A stretch of DNA of 64,000 bases from Zanthoxylum bungeanum. Its lineage: Eukaryota; Streptophyta; Magnoliopsida; Sapindales; Rutaceae. The stretch lies in the NCBI GenBank assembly GCA_019454045.1, contig SKCR01036783.1, forward strand, positions 1 to 64,000, read 5' to 3'. Shown here one piece after another: positions 1 to 11,364 of this stretch. A program made the translations under genes and the position numbers. Numbering within the stretch: the stretch's first letter is position 1; every line of letters begins with the position of its first letter. A model generated the notes under the pieces. That model was given only the letters and a program-made list of their open reading frames with translations, was not told the DNA's origin and ran no database searches.

Positions 1-493
1 TTCGTTGAAACGAATACTGAATGGTTCACATGTGATTCCTAATAGTTGGAAGTACACACCACCGTCAATAGGAATTTCCTCGAGTCGAGTAGCATATGTA
101 ATCCTTTGACTATATGATATCATTGATTTTGTGTGAGATCCTCCACATTTTGATGCCATGTATGTCATAAACCTTTCATGGCCTGACCTCTAGATGTTCG
201 TTAGTGTGGACCGATGCACTCAGTTATCAAGTGCGAAGCAAGATAAGATTTGTCGGCCCGTATGTGTACCATAAGAGGTTTATGTATCCATGTTAGTAAA
301 ATCACGATTCTTAAAGCTTTGCCCAAAGTCGATCACCTAAGGTAGATCACATCAGTTATGAAGAATCGTGGACATGTCGACATAAGATGTGCGTCTCGGA
401 AACTTGACGGTGTATTCTATGTTCCTAAGCACAACTCAGATAGCCTACAACAGAGGGATTATTAAACATATGCGATGACCTCAACTTGTATAG
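1..493 (+). repeat. Cop1 5' LTR fragment (middle part of LTR)
   Basis: This stretch aligns almost base for base with 2558-3052 inside the 3' LTR, for example the shared stretch around TACTGAATG and the stretch ending GACTTGTATAG (here CAACTTGTATAG). After 493 the similarity stops abruptly and pol-like sequence follows. It is therefore the central part of the 5' LTR, with the 3' part of the LTR and the following internal region deleted. Confidence 0.85.
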
Positions 494-599
494 GTGAATG
501 ATCTACAACACAGGTTCTACGTAAGTCGAATAGAATATCAAAGCCTCATGAGAGATTATTTTTAACATAAGATGTGAGCCTTGATATTCTCCTCTATGA

Positions 600-1670
600 G
601 GAAACAAATCTGACTATGTATAAAGAAGCGATATTGGATATCGATTCGGGAAAATGACAGGAAGCCATGAAATCTTAAATGGATTCAATGTATGAAAATC
701 AAGTATGGGACTTAGTTGAACTTCCTGAAGGAGTTAGACATGTTGGTTGTAAATGGGTTTACAAAAAGAAGCGAGGGGCCGATGGAAATATGGAAACCTT
801 TAAGGCCCGACTGGTAGAAAAAAGGTTACACTCAACGTCTTGGGATTGACTATGAGGAAAATTTTTCACCAGTAGCAATGCTAAAATCCATTAGGATTCT
901 TTTAGCCATTGCTGCATATCACGACTATGAGATATGGCAGATGGATGTGAAAATCACTTTCCTAAATGGATTCCTTGATGAGGATATCTATATGGAACAA
1001 CTAGAGGGTTTCGTATCCAGTGAGACTTCAAACTTGGTTTGTAAGCTCCAAAATTCTATTTATGGACTTAAACAGGCATCCCGAAGCTGGAATCGTCATT
1101 TTGATGAGATAATTAGATTATCTGGATTCATCAAGAATGATGAAGAACCATATGTTTATAAGAAAGTGAGTGGGAGCATGATAGATTTCCTAATCTTGAA
1201 TGTAGATGACATCCTTATCATAGGAAATGATATAAGATTGATGCAAAGTGTGAAAACCTACCTTTGCAAGAACTTCTCAATGAAAGATATGGGTGGAGCT
1301 TTCTATATATTAGGTATAAGGCTCTACCGGGATAGAGTTAGAAAACTTATAGGGTTGTCACAATCAACTTACATAGATAAGATGTTAGAAAGGTACGATT
1401 TTACCAACTGCAAGGCATCAAATGTACCTTTCCGATACGGCATACATCTTTCGAAGAAAATAACACATCAGACTGAGGAAGAGAGAGTTAGGATGTCTAA
1501 CTTGCCATATGCTTATTGTATTAGGAACATAATGTATGTTATGTTATGTACTAGACCTGATATCAGTTTCAGCGTTAGTGTGACCAGCCGATATCAATCT
1601 GATCCAGGTAATGATCATTGGACAGCTGTGAAACATATCCTAAAATATTTTAAAGGTATTATGGTTAAGT
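600..1670 (+). pseudogene. Cop1 reverse transcriptase (copia RT), broken
   Basis: RNA-dependent DNA polymerase domain of a copia pol. Translation gives the usual copia RT landmarks in order: the region before the RT (EAMKS, MDSMYENQVWDLVELPEG, CKWVYKKK), then WQMDVKITFLNG, IYMEQ.EGF, SIYGLKQA, and the catalytic box as NVDDIL rather than the usual YVDD. There are frame disruptions around 820-870, before a longer open stretch from 878. It is followed by RNase H. The gene is dead: frameshifts, stops and an altered catalytic tyrosine position. The sequence resembles long-LTR copia lineages such as Angela or Tork; the exact lineage is not certain. Confidence 0.85.
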
Positions 1671-2171
1671 TTCTGATATATGGAGAAAATGAGCTACAAG
1701 TTAATGGTTATACAGGGAGATCCAGATGATAGAAAATCTACATCAGGATACATATTTACCCTTAAAGGTAGTGCGTATAATTGGCGATGTTCAAAGCAAG
1801 GCTCAACAGCTAATTCCGCCACTGAGGCGGAATTTATAGCTGCTTCAGAAGCTGTTAAAGAAGCTGTTTCGATTAGAAATTTTATCACAGAACTTGGCGT
1901 TGTGCCTAGTATTACGGATTCGATCCCATTGTACTATAATAATAACGGAGCCATTGTGTATGCCAAGGAGCCGAGGGCGCATTCCAAGTCTAAACATGTG
2001 GAAAGGAAATACCGCGTAATTAGAGAGATAATTGAACGAAAAGACATAATGATCTTGTAGGTTCAAGGACTAGACAACATAGCAGACCCGCTTACAAAGG
2101 CCTTACCTCCTAATTTATTCGATAAACATGTGGAGGAGATGAGACTTGCGTACTATCCAGATTGGCACTAA
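1671..2171 (+). pseudogene. Cop1 RNase H, broken
   Basis: Ribonuclease H domain that would remove RNA from the RNA:DNA hybrid. Visible motifs are DDRKSTSGYIFTL, TEAEFIAASEAVKEA, NNNGAI (normally DNNGAI), HSKSKHVERKYRVIREI and, after an in-frame TAG at 2058-2060, DNIADPLTKALP. The reading frame ends at TAA 2169-2171, 13 bp before the LTR. A frameshift near 1680-1725 separates it from RT. The TAG is a likely CAG-to-TAG transition. Confidence 0.85.
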
Positions 2172-2184
2172 GCAAGTGAGAGTT
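2172..2184 (+). promoter_or_regulatory. Cop1 polypurine tract
   Basis: The short purine-rich sequence AGCAAGTGAGAG lies between the RNase H stop and the first TG of the LTR. It is in the position where plus-strand DNA synthesis is primed. Confidence 0.6.
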
Positions 2185-3590
2185 TGTTAGAGTTGGTGCT
2201 TGGAGTGCCAATCCGAATTGTATATTTTATTATTTATTAATAAAATAACTATTTTTCATTTCATACATTATTAATGTATTGTCATTATGCATATTAGATT
2301 GATGTATAGATATGCTAAGAATGACATCGACCTTAGAATAGTCTTATAGTAATACTGGACACTATGTGGTTCGACATTGTGATAAGTATTACTATTATAA
2401 ATTATTCTTAAAGTAAATATTCATAGTCGTTGGTTTTGGAATACGGTCGAATTCCTATAACCTATAAGACTTGCACATGTCGTATATTAGAATTGGAGTT
2501 CCAATGGTGTAACCCGATGTATCATAAGTTTTGGAAACTCGTATAGACATGTGGGTATTCATTGAACCGAATACTGAATGACTCACATGTGATTCCTAAT
2601 AGTTGGAAGTACACACCATCGTCAATAGGAATCTCCTCGAGTCAAGTAGCATATGTAATCCTTTGACTATAGGATAACATTGATTTTGTATCATATCTTC
2701 CACACTTTGATACCATGTATGTCAGAAACCTTTCATTATCTGGCCTCTAGATATTCATTGGGTGTGGAGCGATACACTTAGTAATCAAGTGCGAAGCAAG
2801 ATAGGATCTGTCGGCCCGTATGTGTACCATAAGAGGTATAGTAATCCATGTTAGTAAAGTCACGATTCTTAAAGCTTTGGCCAAAGTCGATCACCTAGGG
2901 TGGATCGCATCAGTTATGAAGAATCGTGGACATGTCAACATAATATGTGCGTCTCAGAAACTTGACGGTGTATTATATATTTCCTAAGTACAACTCGGAT
3001 AGCCTACGACGAAGGGATTATTAAACATATGCGATGACCTCGACTTGTATAGTTCAGAAAGGTCGTTTTTCTTCGTGAATTCGGAGGTGGCCGAATTACA
3101 TACATATTAGTTACGCTTATATGACGAACGTGTCTGAACTTAGAGAGTCCCAATATGAAGTGTACTCGTTAAGCACTTGGGTAGCCGATTAATTTTGATA
3201 AAATATAATATTTGATATTATAATTATCAACTAAGATAATAAAGTATTATTGGATAACACTGATTATTTACTTTGACCTAATTGGATTAATTCAATAATT
3301 ATACAATGACTTAATTATAAAATCATAATTATCTTTACCATTTGAGGATATTATAGTAATTGTAAGTATGTAATAATATGTGGTTTTGGCTTGATTTAAT
3401 TGGATTAAATCAAAGTGGAAAACATTTAACTAATTCATTTCCTAATCATTGGCTTGATTTAATTGGATTAAATCAAAGTGTGAGACAATGGAGATTAGTC
3501 ACACCTAATTATACATATTTGGACAAATTAGATTGAGCCCACTTAAAAATTGATTACAACTTTATTAATTAAAAATTACCTAAGTTTTAC

Positions 3591-3599
3591 TATAAATAG
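3591..3599 (+). promoter_or_regulatory. TATA box of Cop1 LTR
   Basis: TATAAATAG preceded by TTTTAC is a canonical plant TATA box inside the LTR. The minus-strand relative has CTATAAAAG at the matching place (about 29335). Transcription would start about 30 bp downstream. Confidence 0.6.
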
Positions 3600-4377
3600 C
3601 AAGCCTTAGGAAGATTTTAATTACAAGTATAAGCATAAGCAAAAGCTTGAGTAAGCTAAACACAAGCAACTCTTAAGAGATTAGCCTAAGTTAGAGAAGT
3701 GTTTAGAGAAGCTTGTGAGGTCTCTACAATATTTCATCTATGAGAAATCAAGATTGGATCTTGAAGTGAAGCTTGCTAGCATTGGAAATCAAGATTGGAT
3801 CTTGGAGTCAAGATTGGATCTTGGAGTCAAGCTTGCACACCTTGGAGGTTCTCCAACCATTTCAACAAAGGAGAAGTAGATTGGATCTTGCATCAAGCTT
3901 ACTACGTAATATTTGATCTTCTCCTAAGCTATGTTCTTTTGTGTATTGGATGCACGATCACATAATTTAATGTTGAAATAAGGCTAATCAATTGTGTTAG
4001 GATACTTTGGAAGTATAAACACAACATGCTTATAAATTAGGTCAAAGATGTTCATGCTGGACATGAAACAATTAATAAGAGTTTGGAACTCTAAATTAAA
4101 GCTTAGAGCTATGACTACCATTCTAGATTCACTTGACCACTTCTAGGTGAACTAGAATTGTTCATGAGACATTTCTTATTGGGAATCTAAAATGGTTTGT
4201 GATTGGATTCAAATATATACATATAAGTATTTAGAATACATGAATGTTAGTTGTAAAATATTCGTTGATGGTGGTTATGAAGTTAAAATTGGATTTTAAG
4301 TGTATTTGAAGTATTGAGAGAAAATTGGAAGTGTTTAGTAATGGTTTGAACTTGAAAAACAAACACAGCCCTAATCT

Positions 4378-4492
4378 GCGTCGCGACGCCGAGCTTCAAA
4401 CACGGTAGCGTCGCGACGCCCAAACTTCCACGTCGAGACGCGCCGACGTCCACGTTCAACATGCTCTCGGCAATTTTGTGGTGTCGCGACGC
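4378..4492. repeat. Three GC-rich palindromes in Cop1 LTR
   Basis: The perfect 12-bp palindrome GCGTCGCGACGC occurs at 4378-4389 and 4408-4419, and the near copy GTGTCGCGACGC at 4481-4492. They stand out from AT-rich surroundings. Palindromes of the same type occur in LTRs of Ath1, Ath2 and LogR. Confidence 0.9.
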
Positions 4493-4749
4493 CCATAGCT
4501 GATTCACAATAAAACTTATTTTTCTCAATTCCGGAGTTTTCGGACTCCGTTTTTGTCCCCATTTTTTCCTAAGGACTCGAAATGGAATGTAGTTTTATAT
4601 AAAAATATTTTAAAAGACACCCATGCTAAATATCCATGGGTTTGACTTATTTCCGCTGCGCGGGGCACCGATCCGACCCTAGGGTTCCACAACTGCCCCA
4701 ACAAAAATACTCAAGGATTTACCAATGGTCTAGGTAATCCAACAAAACT

Positions 4750-5904
4750 CAGTAACTTCACATTCAATTAATCAGACTGAAGAGCATTCTGTATCTGAAA
4801 TCAATAAAGAAGCATTTGCCAGCCAACTACTCCTGCAGTTTACTATGGTCATCCAATTGTTACAAGAACAAAGAATGGTATTTTCAAGCCAAAGGTACTT
4901 CTGGTTCAAACTGAACAAGAAGAAGAACCTTGTTCAAGATAGATCTCACTCAACCACAATGGAAAGCTGCTGTGAAGACAGAATATAATGCACTTGTGAA
5001 TAATCAGACCTGGACATTGGTGCCAAATGATTCTAAGAGAAAATTGATTGGTAACAAATGAGTTTTTTGATTAAAAGAAATCATGATGGCTTAATTCAAA
5101 AATACAAAGTTAGACTTTTTGCCAAAGGTTTTCTTCAAGTTGTAGGAGTTGATTATTTTGACACATGTAGTCCAGTTGTCAAACAATCAATAATAAGAGT
5201 TGTATTGACTCTTGCAGTTTGTACAACTGGAATGTTAGACAGATGGATATCAATAATGCTTTCTTAATTGGTGATTTTACAGAGACTGTTTATATGAGAT
5301 AACCAGCAGGTTTTGAAACAGCATTCATCATACTCATGTATGTAGGCTTAACAAAGCCCTTTATAGTCTCAAGCAAGCTCCAAGAGCTTGGTATGATAAA
5401 CTGAAGTCCACTTTAGTGCAATGGTCATTTACTAAAACTAGAGCAGATAGTTCATTGTTTATCAAACATCTTGATAAAGGGATCATACTGGTTTTGATTT
5501 ATGTAGATGACATTCTTGTTACTGGTTCACAACCAAATTCTACTGAGTCCTTCATTCATCAGCTAAGTGCCTCTTTTGCTCTCAAAGATTTGGGTCAGCT
5601 AAACTATTTTCTGGGCATTGAAGTGAAGTATACAGATGTAGGAATGCATCTCAGCCAGTCAAAATATATCAAAGATCTATTACATAGAGTCAACATGACG
5701 GACTGTAAGCCTTGTGATACTCCTATGAGTGCTTCACTTGGAGCACACTACATTAATGAGCCTTCTGAATACAAAAGTGTTGTTGGTGCCTTACAATATG
5801 TGACATTAACCAGACTTGATTTATCACATTCAGTTCATAAGCTCAGTCAATACTTGAGTGCTCCAACTGATATACACTGGCAGATATGTAAGAGATCATA
5901 CTGA
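4750..5904 (+). pseudogene. Cop2 copia reverse transcriptase, 5'-truncated and broken
   Basis: Remnant of a different copia family. Traces of the region before the RT run from about 4750 (HP.VTRAKNGIFKPKV, QPQWKAAVKTEYNAL, WTLVPN). They are followed by RT motifs YKVRLFAKGF, VDYFDTCSPVVK, the catalytic YVDDILVTGS, DLGQLNYFLGIEV and VGALQYVTLTR. Several frameshifts and stops are present. The upstream half (gag, protease, integrase) is absent here and probably lies left of the window, separated by the Cop1 insertion. The motifs resemble the Ale/Retrofit type, which is tentative. Confidence 0.8.
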
Positions 5905-6353
5905 GGTACGTACAGGCAATAATGAATCACGGTTTACAGTTTGTTCCTACAGGTCATATGGCAGATGGAGATTGGGCTAATGATTTGGATGATAGAAGAT
6001 CCATAGGTGCTTTCTGTGTTTGTTTGGGTCATAATCTTATATCATGGTCTTCTAAAAAGCAAAGTGCAAAATATTAATACAGGACTTTAGCAAATGTTTG
6101 TACTGAGTTAACTTGATTGAAATCCTTTTTCTCTGAAATTCATCTTCCTTGCATCAGTAGACCTTTGGTATGGTGCGTTAATGAAAGTGCAGTGCCTCTT
6201 GCCAAAAATCCTATCTATCATTCTCGAACCAAACATATAGAATTGGATCTCCATTTCATTAGAGATAAAGTACTGAATCATGAGCTTCTCATACAACATG
6301 TGGCAAGCAAAGATCAGATTGCAGAATGCCTTGCAAAACCATTCATTTGCTAG
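5905..6353 (+). pseudogene. Cop2 RNase H, broken
   Basis: RNase H part of the Cop2 pol. Traces include ADGDWANDLDDRRSIGAFCV, SWSSKKQS, CVNESAVPLAKNPIYHSRTKHIELDLHFIRDKV and DQIAECLAKPF. The frame is interrupted by stops near 6076 and 6113. It ends with a TAG at 6351-6353. Confidence 0.75.
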
Positions 6354-6393
6354 GTTGAGATCTAAACTCAACGTAGTTTCTAAACCACCCGGA

Positions 6394-6750
6394 GTTTGAG
6401 GGAGGGCGGTAATGCAGTGCTACACTGCTACTATGTGCAATTTACAGTATGATCGATAAAGTAAATTTTGTGGGAAAAAAATCTGCTCCATATCTCAAAG
6501 AATAGTGAATGTCCTCTGCATGCCAAGTAATGGGTCAACAAATAATTTGACCCTACGTTAATGATACAAGAGATGAAAAGAAGAGAGTTTTTAATTAAAG
6601 AAAGAAAAATTATAAATAGCAAGCAAACTCCAACTCCAACTCCACTTAAATCTCACCCATATCTAAAAACAAAAGTAAAAATATAAAATGGAAAAAAGTT
6701 AAAAAAGAAAAAATAATTTGATAATTTTACAGTATGCACCTTTGTTCCAT
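6394..6750 (+). repeat. Cop2 polypurine tract and decayed 3' LTR
   Basis: The purine-rich stretch TTTGAGGGAGGGCGG at 6394-6408 lies about 40 bp after the pol stop, in the position of a polypurine tract. The sequence that follows should be the 3' LTR, but no clean TG start is present and no second copy lies in the window. A TATA-like ATTATAAATAGC occurs near 6608. The right boundary is a guess. Confidence 0.4.
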
Positions 6751-7489
6751 TTCTGACTTTGAAAGATTAACAAAACCTCTTGAAGTCCTGCATTGAAACA
6801 GGGCACGTGTCTAGTGTTTCCACCCTGCTCTTGCATCTCTGGCACTCATCACTGGTCAGATTTTCTTTTGGAATCTCCGCCGTTTGTTATTACTTTTGAA
6901 ACACGTGATACACCTTCTTGCGAATGATAATACTTGCACATTTCGAGACTTTTTTTATATTTTCATCTTAACACGTGTCGCATTGTAGATGATTAAGGGA
7001 AAAAACTTATATGGGAGATGCCCAATGAGAATAACATATGTTAATTAATATATTTCTCTCTCCATCGTTATTAGTATATATTTATCAAATCATTACTACC
7101 AGTCTACCACATCATTTATGTACCGTCCCGCCAAAGTTTTTCTCTTAAGAAACATAATAAACACAGTTGATAAGATTAATGCAAAAACAACAAAAAGATT
7201 TATAACTACGATTGTCAGAACTTGAGTTATTGTTATACAACTATGTTTCTTTTTTTTTTTTTCTTTTTTTTTTTAAATAAAATAAAATAAAATCTCAAAT
7301 TTACTGGAACCTTGAATATATTTATAGGACTGTATTTTCTGAATATTGGGTGTAAAATAGTAATCTACTTCTAAATATTGTGTGTGTATATTTAAAATAC
7401 CTCTTACAATGACTCAAACCCCAACTCAGAGGGGTTTGTAAGGAAGATGACTTTATTAATCCATTGAATTACTTACTGATGATCCTTAG
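6751..7489. other. Non-coding spacer, no gene seen
   Basis: AT-rich sequence without convincing coding potential. Three CACGTG G-box cores occur at about 6804, 6903 and 6972, and poly-pyrimidine runs at about 7248-7275. I found no open reading frame downstream that would make this a host promoter. Confidence 0.5.
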
Positions 7490-7659
7490 GAGCGTGGCTT
7501 AGTGTTGTAGGGTTCATGATATTATCTTAAGGTTCTGGATTCGAATCCAGAGAATGCGCTTTTTGTAAGAGTTTGAGACAACCGAGAGTTTCACCTGTTT
7601 CGCTTAAGTCCGGAATGGGTGGTTTGGTGGCGGGATTTACAACGATTCTAAAAAAAAAA
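7490..7659 (+). mobile_element. tRNA-derived SINE-like element
   Basis: An internal pol III promoter is suggested by box A TGGCTTAGTG (7495-7504) and box B GGATTCGAATCC (7537-7548), about 33 bp apart. A tRNA-unrelated body follows and the unit ends in about ten A residues (7650-7659). Total length is about 170 bp, within the usual range for plant SINEs. Target-site duplications are not clear by eye. A degenerate tRNA pseudogene is the alternative, but the body and A-tail favour a SINE. Confidence 0.5.
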
Positions 7660-7723
7660 TGTAATGCTTCATGTTACTACAATTGTCGATGATATTTTGG
7701 GAGTCGATTGTTTCTATTGTAAT

Positions 7724-8931
7724 TGTTTGGAAAATGCTTATGAATAAGCATTTTGAGGCTCAATTTTAAGCATGATCCACTTCGTGTTAGTGGTTGTTAT
7801 TGAATGATTCGGATACTCCTCCGTGAGTAGTTCGAAATGGTATATTCATATGCTTAAAATGGTGCTTGGGTGAATGAGAAATTATTACTCAAAGTTCACC
7901 CATTGGTGTTGGAAAATAAAGAGAATTAAGCTTGGCCCACATGGGAAAGCTATTAGAGAGAAGTTGTGCTTATATATGATTGCTCATATGTAGATGGGTA
8001 AGAGTTATAAGGATATAGGCTCTCTCTACGTGCGCGCGCAGGGGGGGTGCAAATCAAAATCCAAACAGGCTTGGCTCGTGTGCACCCGCGCGTCCTGCGT
8101 ACACGAATGTCGGACCAAATTATGCGGGCCCGACCCAACCAATTTTTGCAAGTCTCTTTATTTTTCCAAGCCTTTTGAAGTTCCATAACAGTTAATTTAA
8201 TTCTATTAAATTAATTTGGGGGTTACTTCAAGTGAAATGTTACTCATTAGTATGATTAATTGGCATGTTAATTTCTATTTAAAGAGGGCAGTGTATTTCG
8301 TTTTGTTGGGAGATACAATACACAGAACACACAACACAAAATCATTTTTCCTCGGTTTTCTTTGTAAAGGAAGAGTTCGAACGCTTTGTGGTTCGTTGGT
8401 AACGGGTTTTTGGTGGTGCCCATACTCGTTCATTTTCCGTTGCATCCTGGGAAACAATCGTCTCACGTTCTACTGCACCTTCGGTAGGGGACGAATTTAT
8501 TTTAAAGAGATTGTTGACATCAACAAGCCTCGGAATAGTGAAGCAGTTTTCGGTTCTGACTCAGGATCATCGCGTCAGAGGTTCGTCTACAACACACATC
8601 ATTTTCAGACGCAGACGTATTCGGGCAGAGGCACAACGTTCGTTTTCAGAGGTAGAAGCACAAAATCTTCAGATTCAGACGCTTTCATCAAAGGTTCGTT
8701 CAGAGGCTTATTTCAGAGGCAGACGCATCACTTCAGGGTCTACCGTCAGACGCATCTCCAGGGTCTGCCATCAGGGTCTGCTCTGCTCGTGTGGGTCTGC
8801 TCATCAGACTTCAGCATATGCTCTGTGGGTATGATCTCAGGGTCTGCTGAGAGGGTCTGTTGGGTTGAGTTTAAGCCAAATTCGGATTTTCTCAATTTAC
8901 CAATCATTGTATTTGTAATATTAGTAATACA
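7724..8931 (+). repeat. Cop3 5' LTR
   Basis: It begins TGTTTGGAAAATGC (one extra T relative to the 3' LTR) and ends TAGTAATACA. A TATTTAAAGA sequence near 8277 is the likely TATA element. It carries runs of CAGACGCAGACG and GGGTCTGC-like repeats in its last 350 bp. Open frames seen here on either strand recur in the 3' LTR and look like chance frames. Confidence 0.9.
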
Positions 8932-8960
8932 GTCTTAAAAACAAATTCGACTCTGTGAAT

Positions 8961-9980
8961 ATGGAAATCAGTCCAAACACAGTAGATCCGAATATGGCAG
9001 CCTCTTCGGCTGGCCAGAATGTTGTGCCAGCCCCCGTGGCTGACAAAAGTGCAGTGGCAGCCTCTTCGGCTGGCCAACTTGCTTCAGCCTCTGGGCTTAA
9101 TTGGCAGCCGTTGTGGCTGGCCAATGTGTTGCTGCCTCTATGGCTAGACAACATGTTGGACATGTGAGCCATGTCAATCTTGCTGCAGAAAAACCTGAAA
9201 AATTCACTGGTCATAATTTCAAAAGGTGGCAACAGAAGATGTTCTTTTACTTGACCACGTTGAACCTTGTGAGGTTCCTAAAGGAAGATGCTCTTGTACC
9301 CACGGAGGGTGAGATTGATATCCAAGTGATCAGTGCGATCGATGCTTGGAAACATTCTGAATTCCTATGTAGGAATTATGTGCTAAATGGGCTAAGTGAT
9401 TCCTTGTAGAGTGTGTACGCCAGAATGAAAACAACAAAATGGCTTTGGGAATCTTTGGATAGAGAATATAAAACTGAGGATGCCGGTACTAAGAAATTTT
9501 TCGTAGGCCGTTTCCTAGATTTTAAAATGGTTGATTACAAAACTATGGTAAGCCAAGTACAAGAACTGTAGATAATTCTAGCAGATATTCATGCTGAGGG
9601 AAATGAGTTTAAGTGAAACCTTCCAAGTAGCCTCGATAATTGAGAAACTACCACCTGGTTGGAAAGATTTCAAGAATTATCTAAAACATAAGCAAAAAGA
9701 AATGAGCATTGAAGACTTGGTTCTTAAGCTGAGAATTGAGGAAGATGACCGAGTATCTGACAAAGAGAGGAATCTCTCATGAGGCCAAGGAAAATGTTGT
9801 TGAACATGGCCATAAGAACAAGAACCTCAAGAACAAATGGTCAAAGATGGGCCCTAAGGAGGAGTTTCCAAGAAATCAAAATTTCAAGGAAGATGCTTCA
9901 ACTGTGACAAAATGGGTCACAAGTCTTCTGAGTGCAGACTGCGACGAAGAAGAAAAAAGAACCAAGAGGCTAATGTGATG
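8961..9980 (+). pseudogene. Cop3 gag, broken
   Basis: Capsid and nucleocapsid precursor of a copia element. The ATG at 8961 lies 29 bp after the 5' LTR. The early part encodes an Ala/Ser-rich leader. Copia gag signatures follow: [38 protein letters not shown], and IIEKLPPGWKDFKNYLKHK. A CX2CX4HX4C zinc knuckle (CFNCDKMGHKSSEC) lies near 9890-9935. At least two frame changes (near 9101-9167 and 9730-9900) and a TAG at 9407-9409 disable it. Confidence 0.85.
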
Positions 9981-10043
9981 GAACACATGACTCAAGATGT
10001 TTCAAACATTAACCCTTTCTGCTGTGGTTTCTGAGGTGAATCT

Positions 10044-10440
10044 GTGGGTTCTAACCCAAGAGAGTGGTGGATTGACACCGGTGCCACTCGACATGTGTGC
10101 TCGGACAAGAGCATGTTTCTTCATTTTGAGCCTGCTGGTAATTGGGAAAAAATATACAATTCAGCAACATTTGAGATTGAAGGTCAAGGAAAAGTGATTC
10201 TGAAGATGACATCTGGGAAAAAGTTGACTTTGAACAATGTTCTGTATATACCTGAAATACGGAAGAATCTTGTGTCTGGATCGCTTCTGAATAAGCATGG
10301 ATTCCGAATGGTGTTCGAGTCTGATAAAGTAGTTTTGACTAAAAATGAGATGTATGTGGGAAAAAGGTATGTAACTGATGGGCTCTTTAAGCTCAATATA
10401 ATGGTTGTTAAACCCAAGAATATCAATAAAGCTAGTTCTT
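10044..10440 (+). pseudogene. Cop3 aspartic protease
   Basis: The retropepsin motif is visible as WWIDTGATRHVCSD with the catalytic DTGA. It is followed by the typical copia sequence LNNVLYIPEIRKNLVSGSLLNKHGF. The frame is open from 10044 through the pre-integrase domain to a stop after 10583. It would cut the Gag-Pol polyprotein. Its separation from gag by frame shifts means no functional polyprotein is made. Confidence 0.85.
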
Positions 10441-11364
10441 CTGCTTATATTATTGAGTACTCTAATCTATGGCATGGTAGATTAGGCCATGTTAATTTTA
10501 ATTCACTGCGGAAATTAATTAACATGAATCATATTCCCAATTTTAAAATTGATAATAGACATAAGTGTGATACTTTGTGTTGAGGCAAAACTAACTAGAT
10601 CATCTTTTCATAGTATTGAAAGAAACTCTGAACCACTTGATCTAATTCATACCGATGTATGTGATTTTAATTCAATACAATCGAGAGGCGGTAATAAATA
10701 TTTATTACCTTTATTGATGATTGCACAAGATTTTGCTATGTGTATTGATGAAAAGCAATGACGAAGCTATAGAGAAATTTGTTCTCTATAAGAATGAAGT
10801 TGAGAACCAACTGAATAAAGAATTAGGAGTTAAGAAGTGATCATGGTGGTGAGTATTGTTTTCCTTTTGAATCACTTTGTGAACAAAATAGAATCATACA
10901 TCAAACCACAACTCCTTATTCACCTCAATCCAATGGGGTTGCGGAACGGAAGAATCGTACCTTGAAAGAGATGATGAATGTTATGTTAATCAGCTCTGGC
11001 TTACCTCAGAATATGTGGGGAGAAGCTGTTTTATCAGCTAATTACCTTTTGTTTTAAATAAGGTACCACAAAAAGAAGCAGGAAAAACTTCTTATAAAAT
11101 ATGGAAATGAGAGTACCTTCCTATAAATTCCTACGAGTGTGGGGGTGTCTTGCGAAATTATCATTTCCTCCACCTAAAAAGGTGAAGATAGGAACAAAAA
11201 CTGTTGATTGCATTTTCATAGGATATGCACATAACAGTAATGCTTATCGATTTCTTATGCATGAGTCTAATGTATCAGATATTCACAAGAATAGATGATA
11301 ATGGAGTCGAGGAATGCATCCTTTTCGAATACGTTTTTCCCTGTAAAACTAATCAAATTCAAAT
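10441..11364 (+). pseudogene. Cop3 integrase, broken
   Basis: The integrase starts with the GAG-pre-integrase and HHCC zinc domain (LWHGRLGHVNFNSLRKL, CDTLC). The core follows in pieces: [13 protein letters not shown] with the first catalytic Asp, then out of frame TPYSPQSNGVAERKNRTLKE-like sequence near 10910-10970, then WGEAVLSANYLLN. The C-terminal part has VGTKTVDCIFIGYA-type sequence near 11190. Frame changes near 10582, 10760, 11055 and 11300 inactivate it. Confidence 0.8.

Larger units (their letters stand above)
1..4703 (+). mobile_element. Cop1: Ty1/copia LTR retrotransposon, internally deleted
   Basis: The element has a fragment of 5' LTR (1-493), then RT and RNase H remnants, a short polypurine tract and a complete 3' LTR (2185-4703). 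The domain order RT, RNase H, LTR and the copia-type protein motifs assign it to Ty1/copia. The LTR fragment jumps directly to the RT region at about 494, so the leader, gag, protease and integrase are missing. The true left end lies outside the window. It abuts the copia fragment Cop2 at 4704, which suggests it inserted into Cop2. A related solo LTR lies on the minus strand at 28360-45692. Confidence 0.85.
2185..4703 (+). repeat. Cop1 3' LTR, about 2.5 kb
   Basis: The LTR starts TGTTAGAG after the polypurine tract and ends CCCCAACA, so the ends form the expected short inverted repeat. A TATA box lies at 3591-3599, which puts U3 at about 1.4 kb and leaves a long R-U5. Three copies of a hairpin-forming 15-mer CAAGATTGGATCTTG lie at 3749, 3790 and 3809, in the transcribed part. 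Three GC-rich palindromes lie at 4378-4492. The minus-strand copy at 28360-30045 plus 45030-45692 confirms the extent. No coding potential. Confidence 0.8.

Noticed and set aside
6804..6977. Host promoter with three G-boxes
   Set aside because: Three CACGTG cores are present, but no gene follows on either strand; Cop2 remnants and a SINE flank the region.
8216..8938. 240-codon plus-strand frame in the Cop3 LTR
   Set aside because: It lies wholly inside an LTR, is matched only in broken pieces in the second LTR (14340-14859), and its Ser/Gly/Arg-rich translation reflects LTR subrepeats. No domain is seen.
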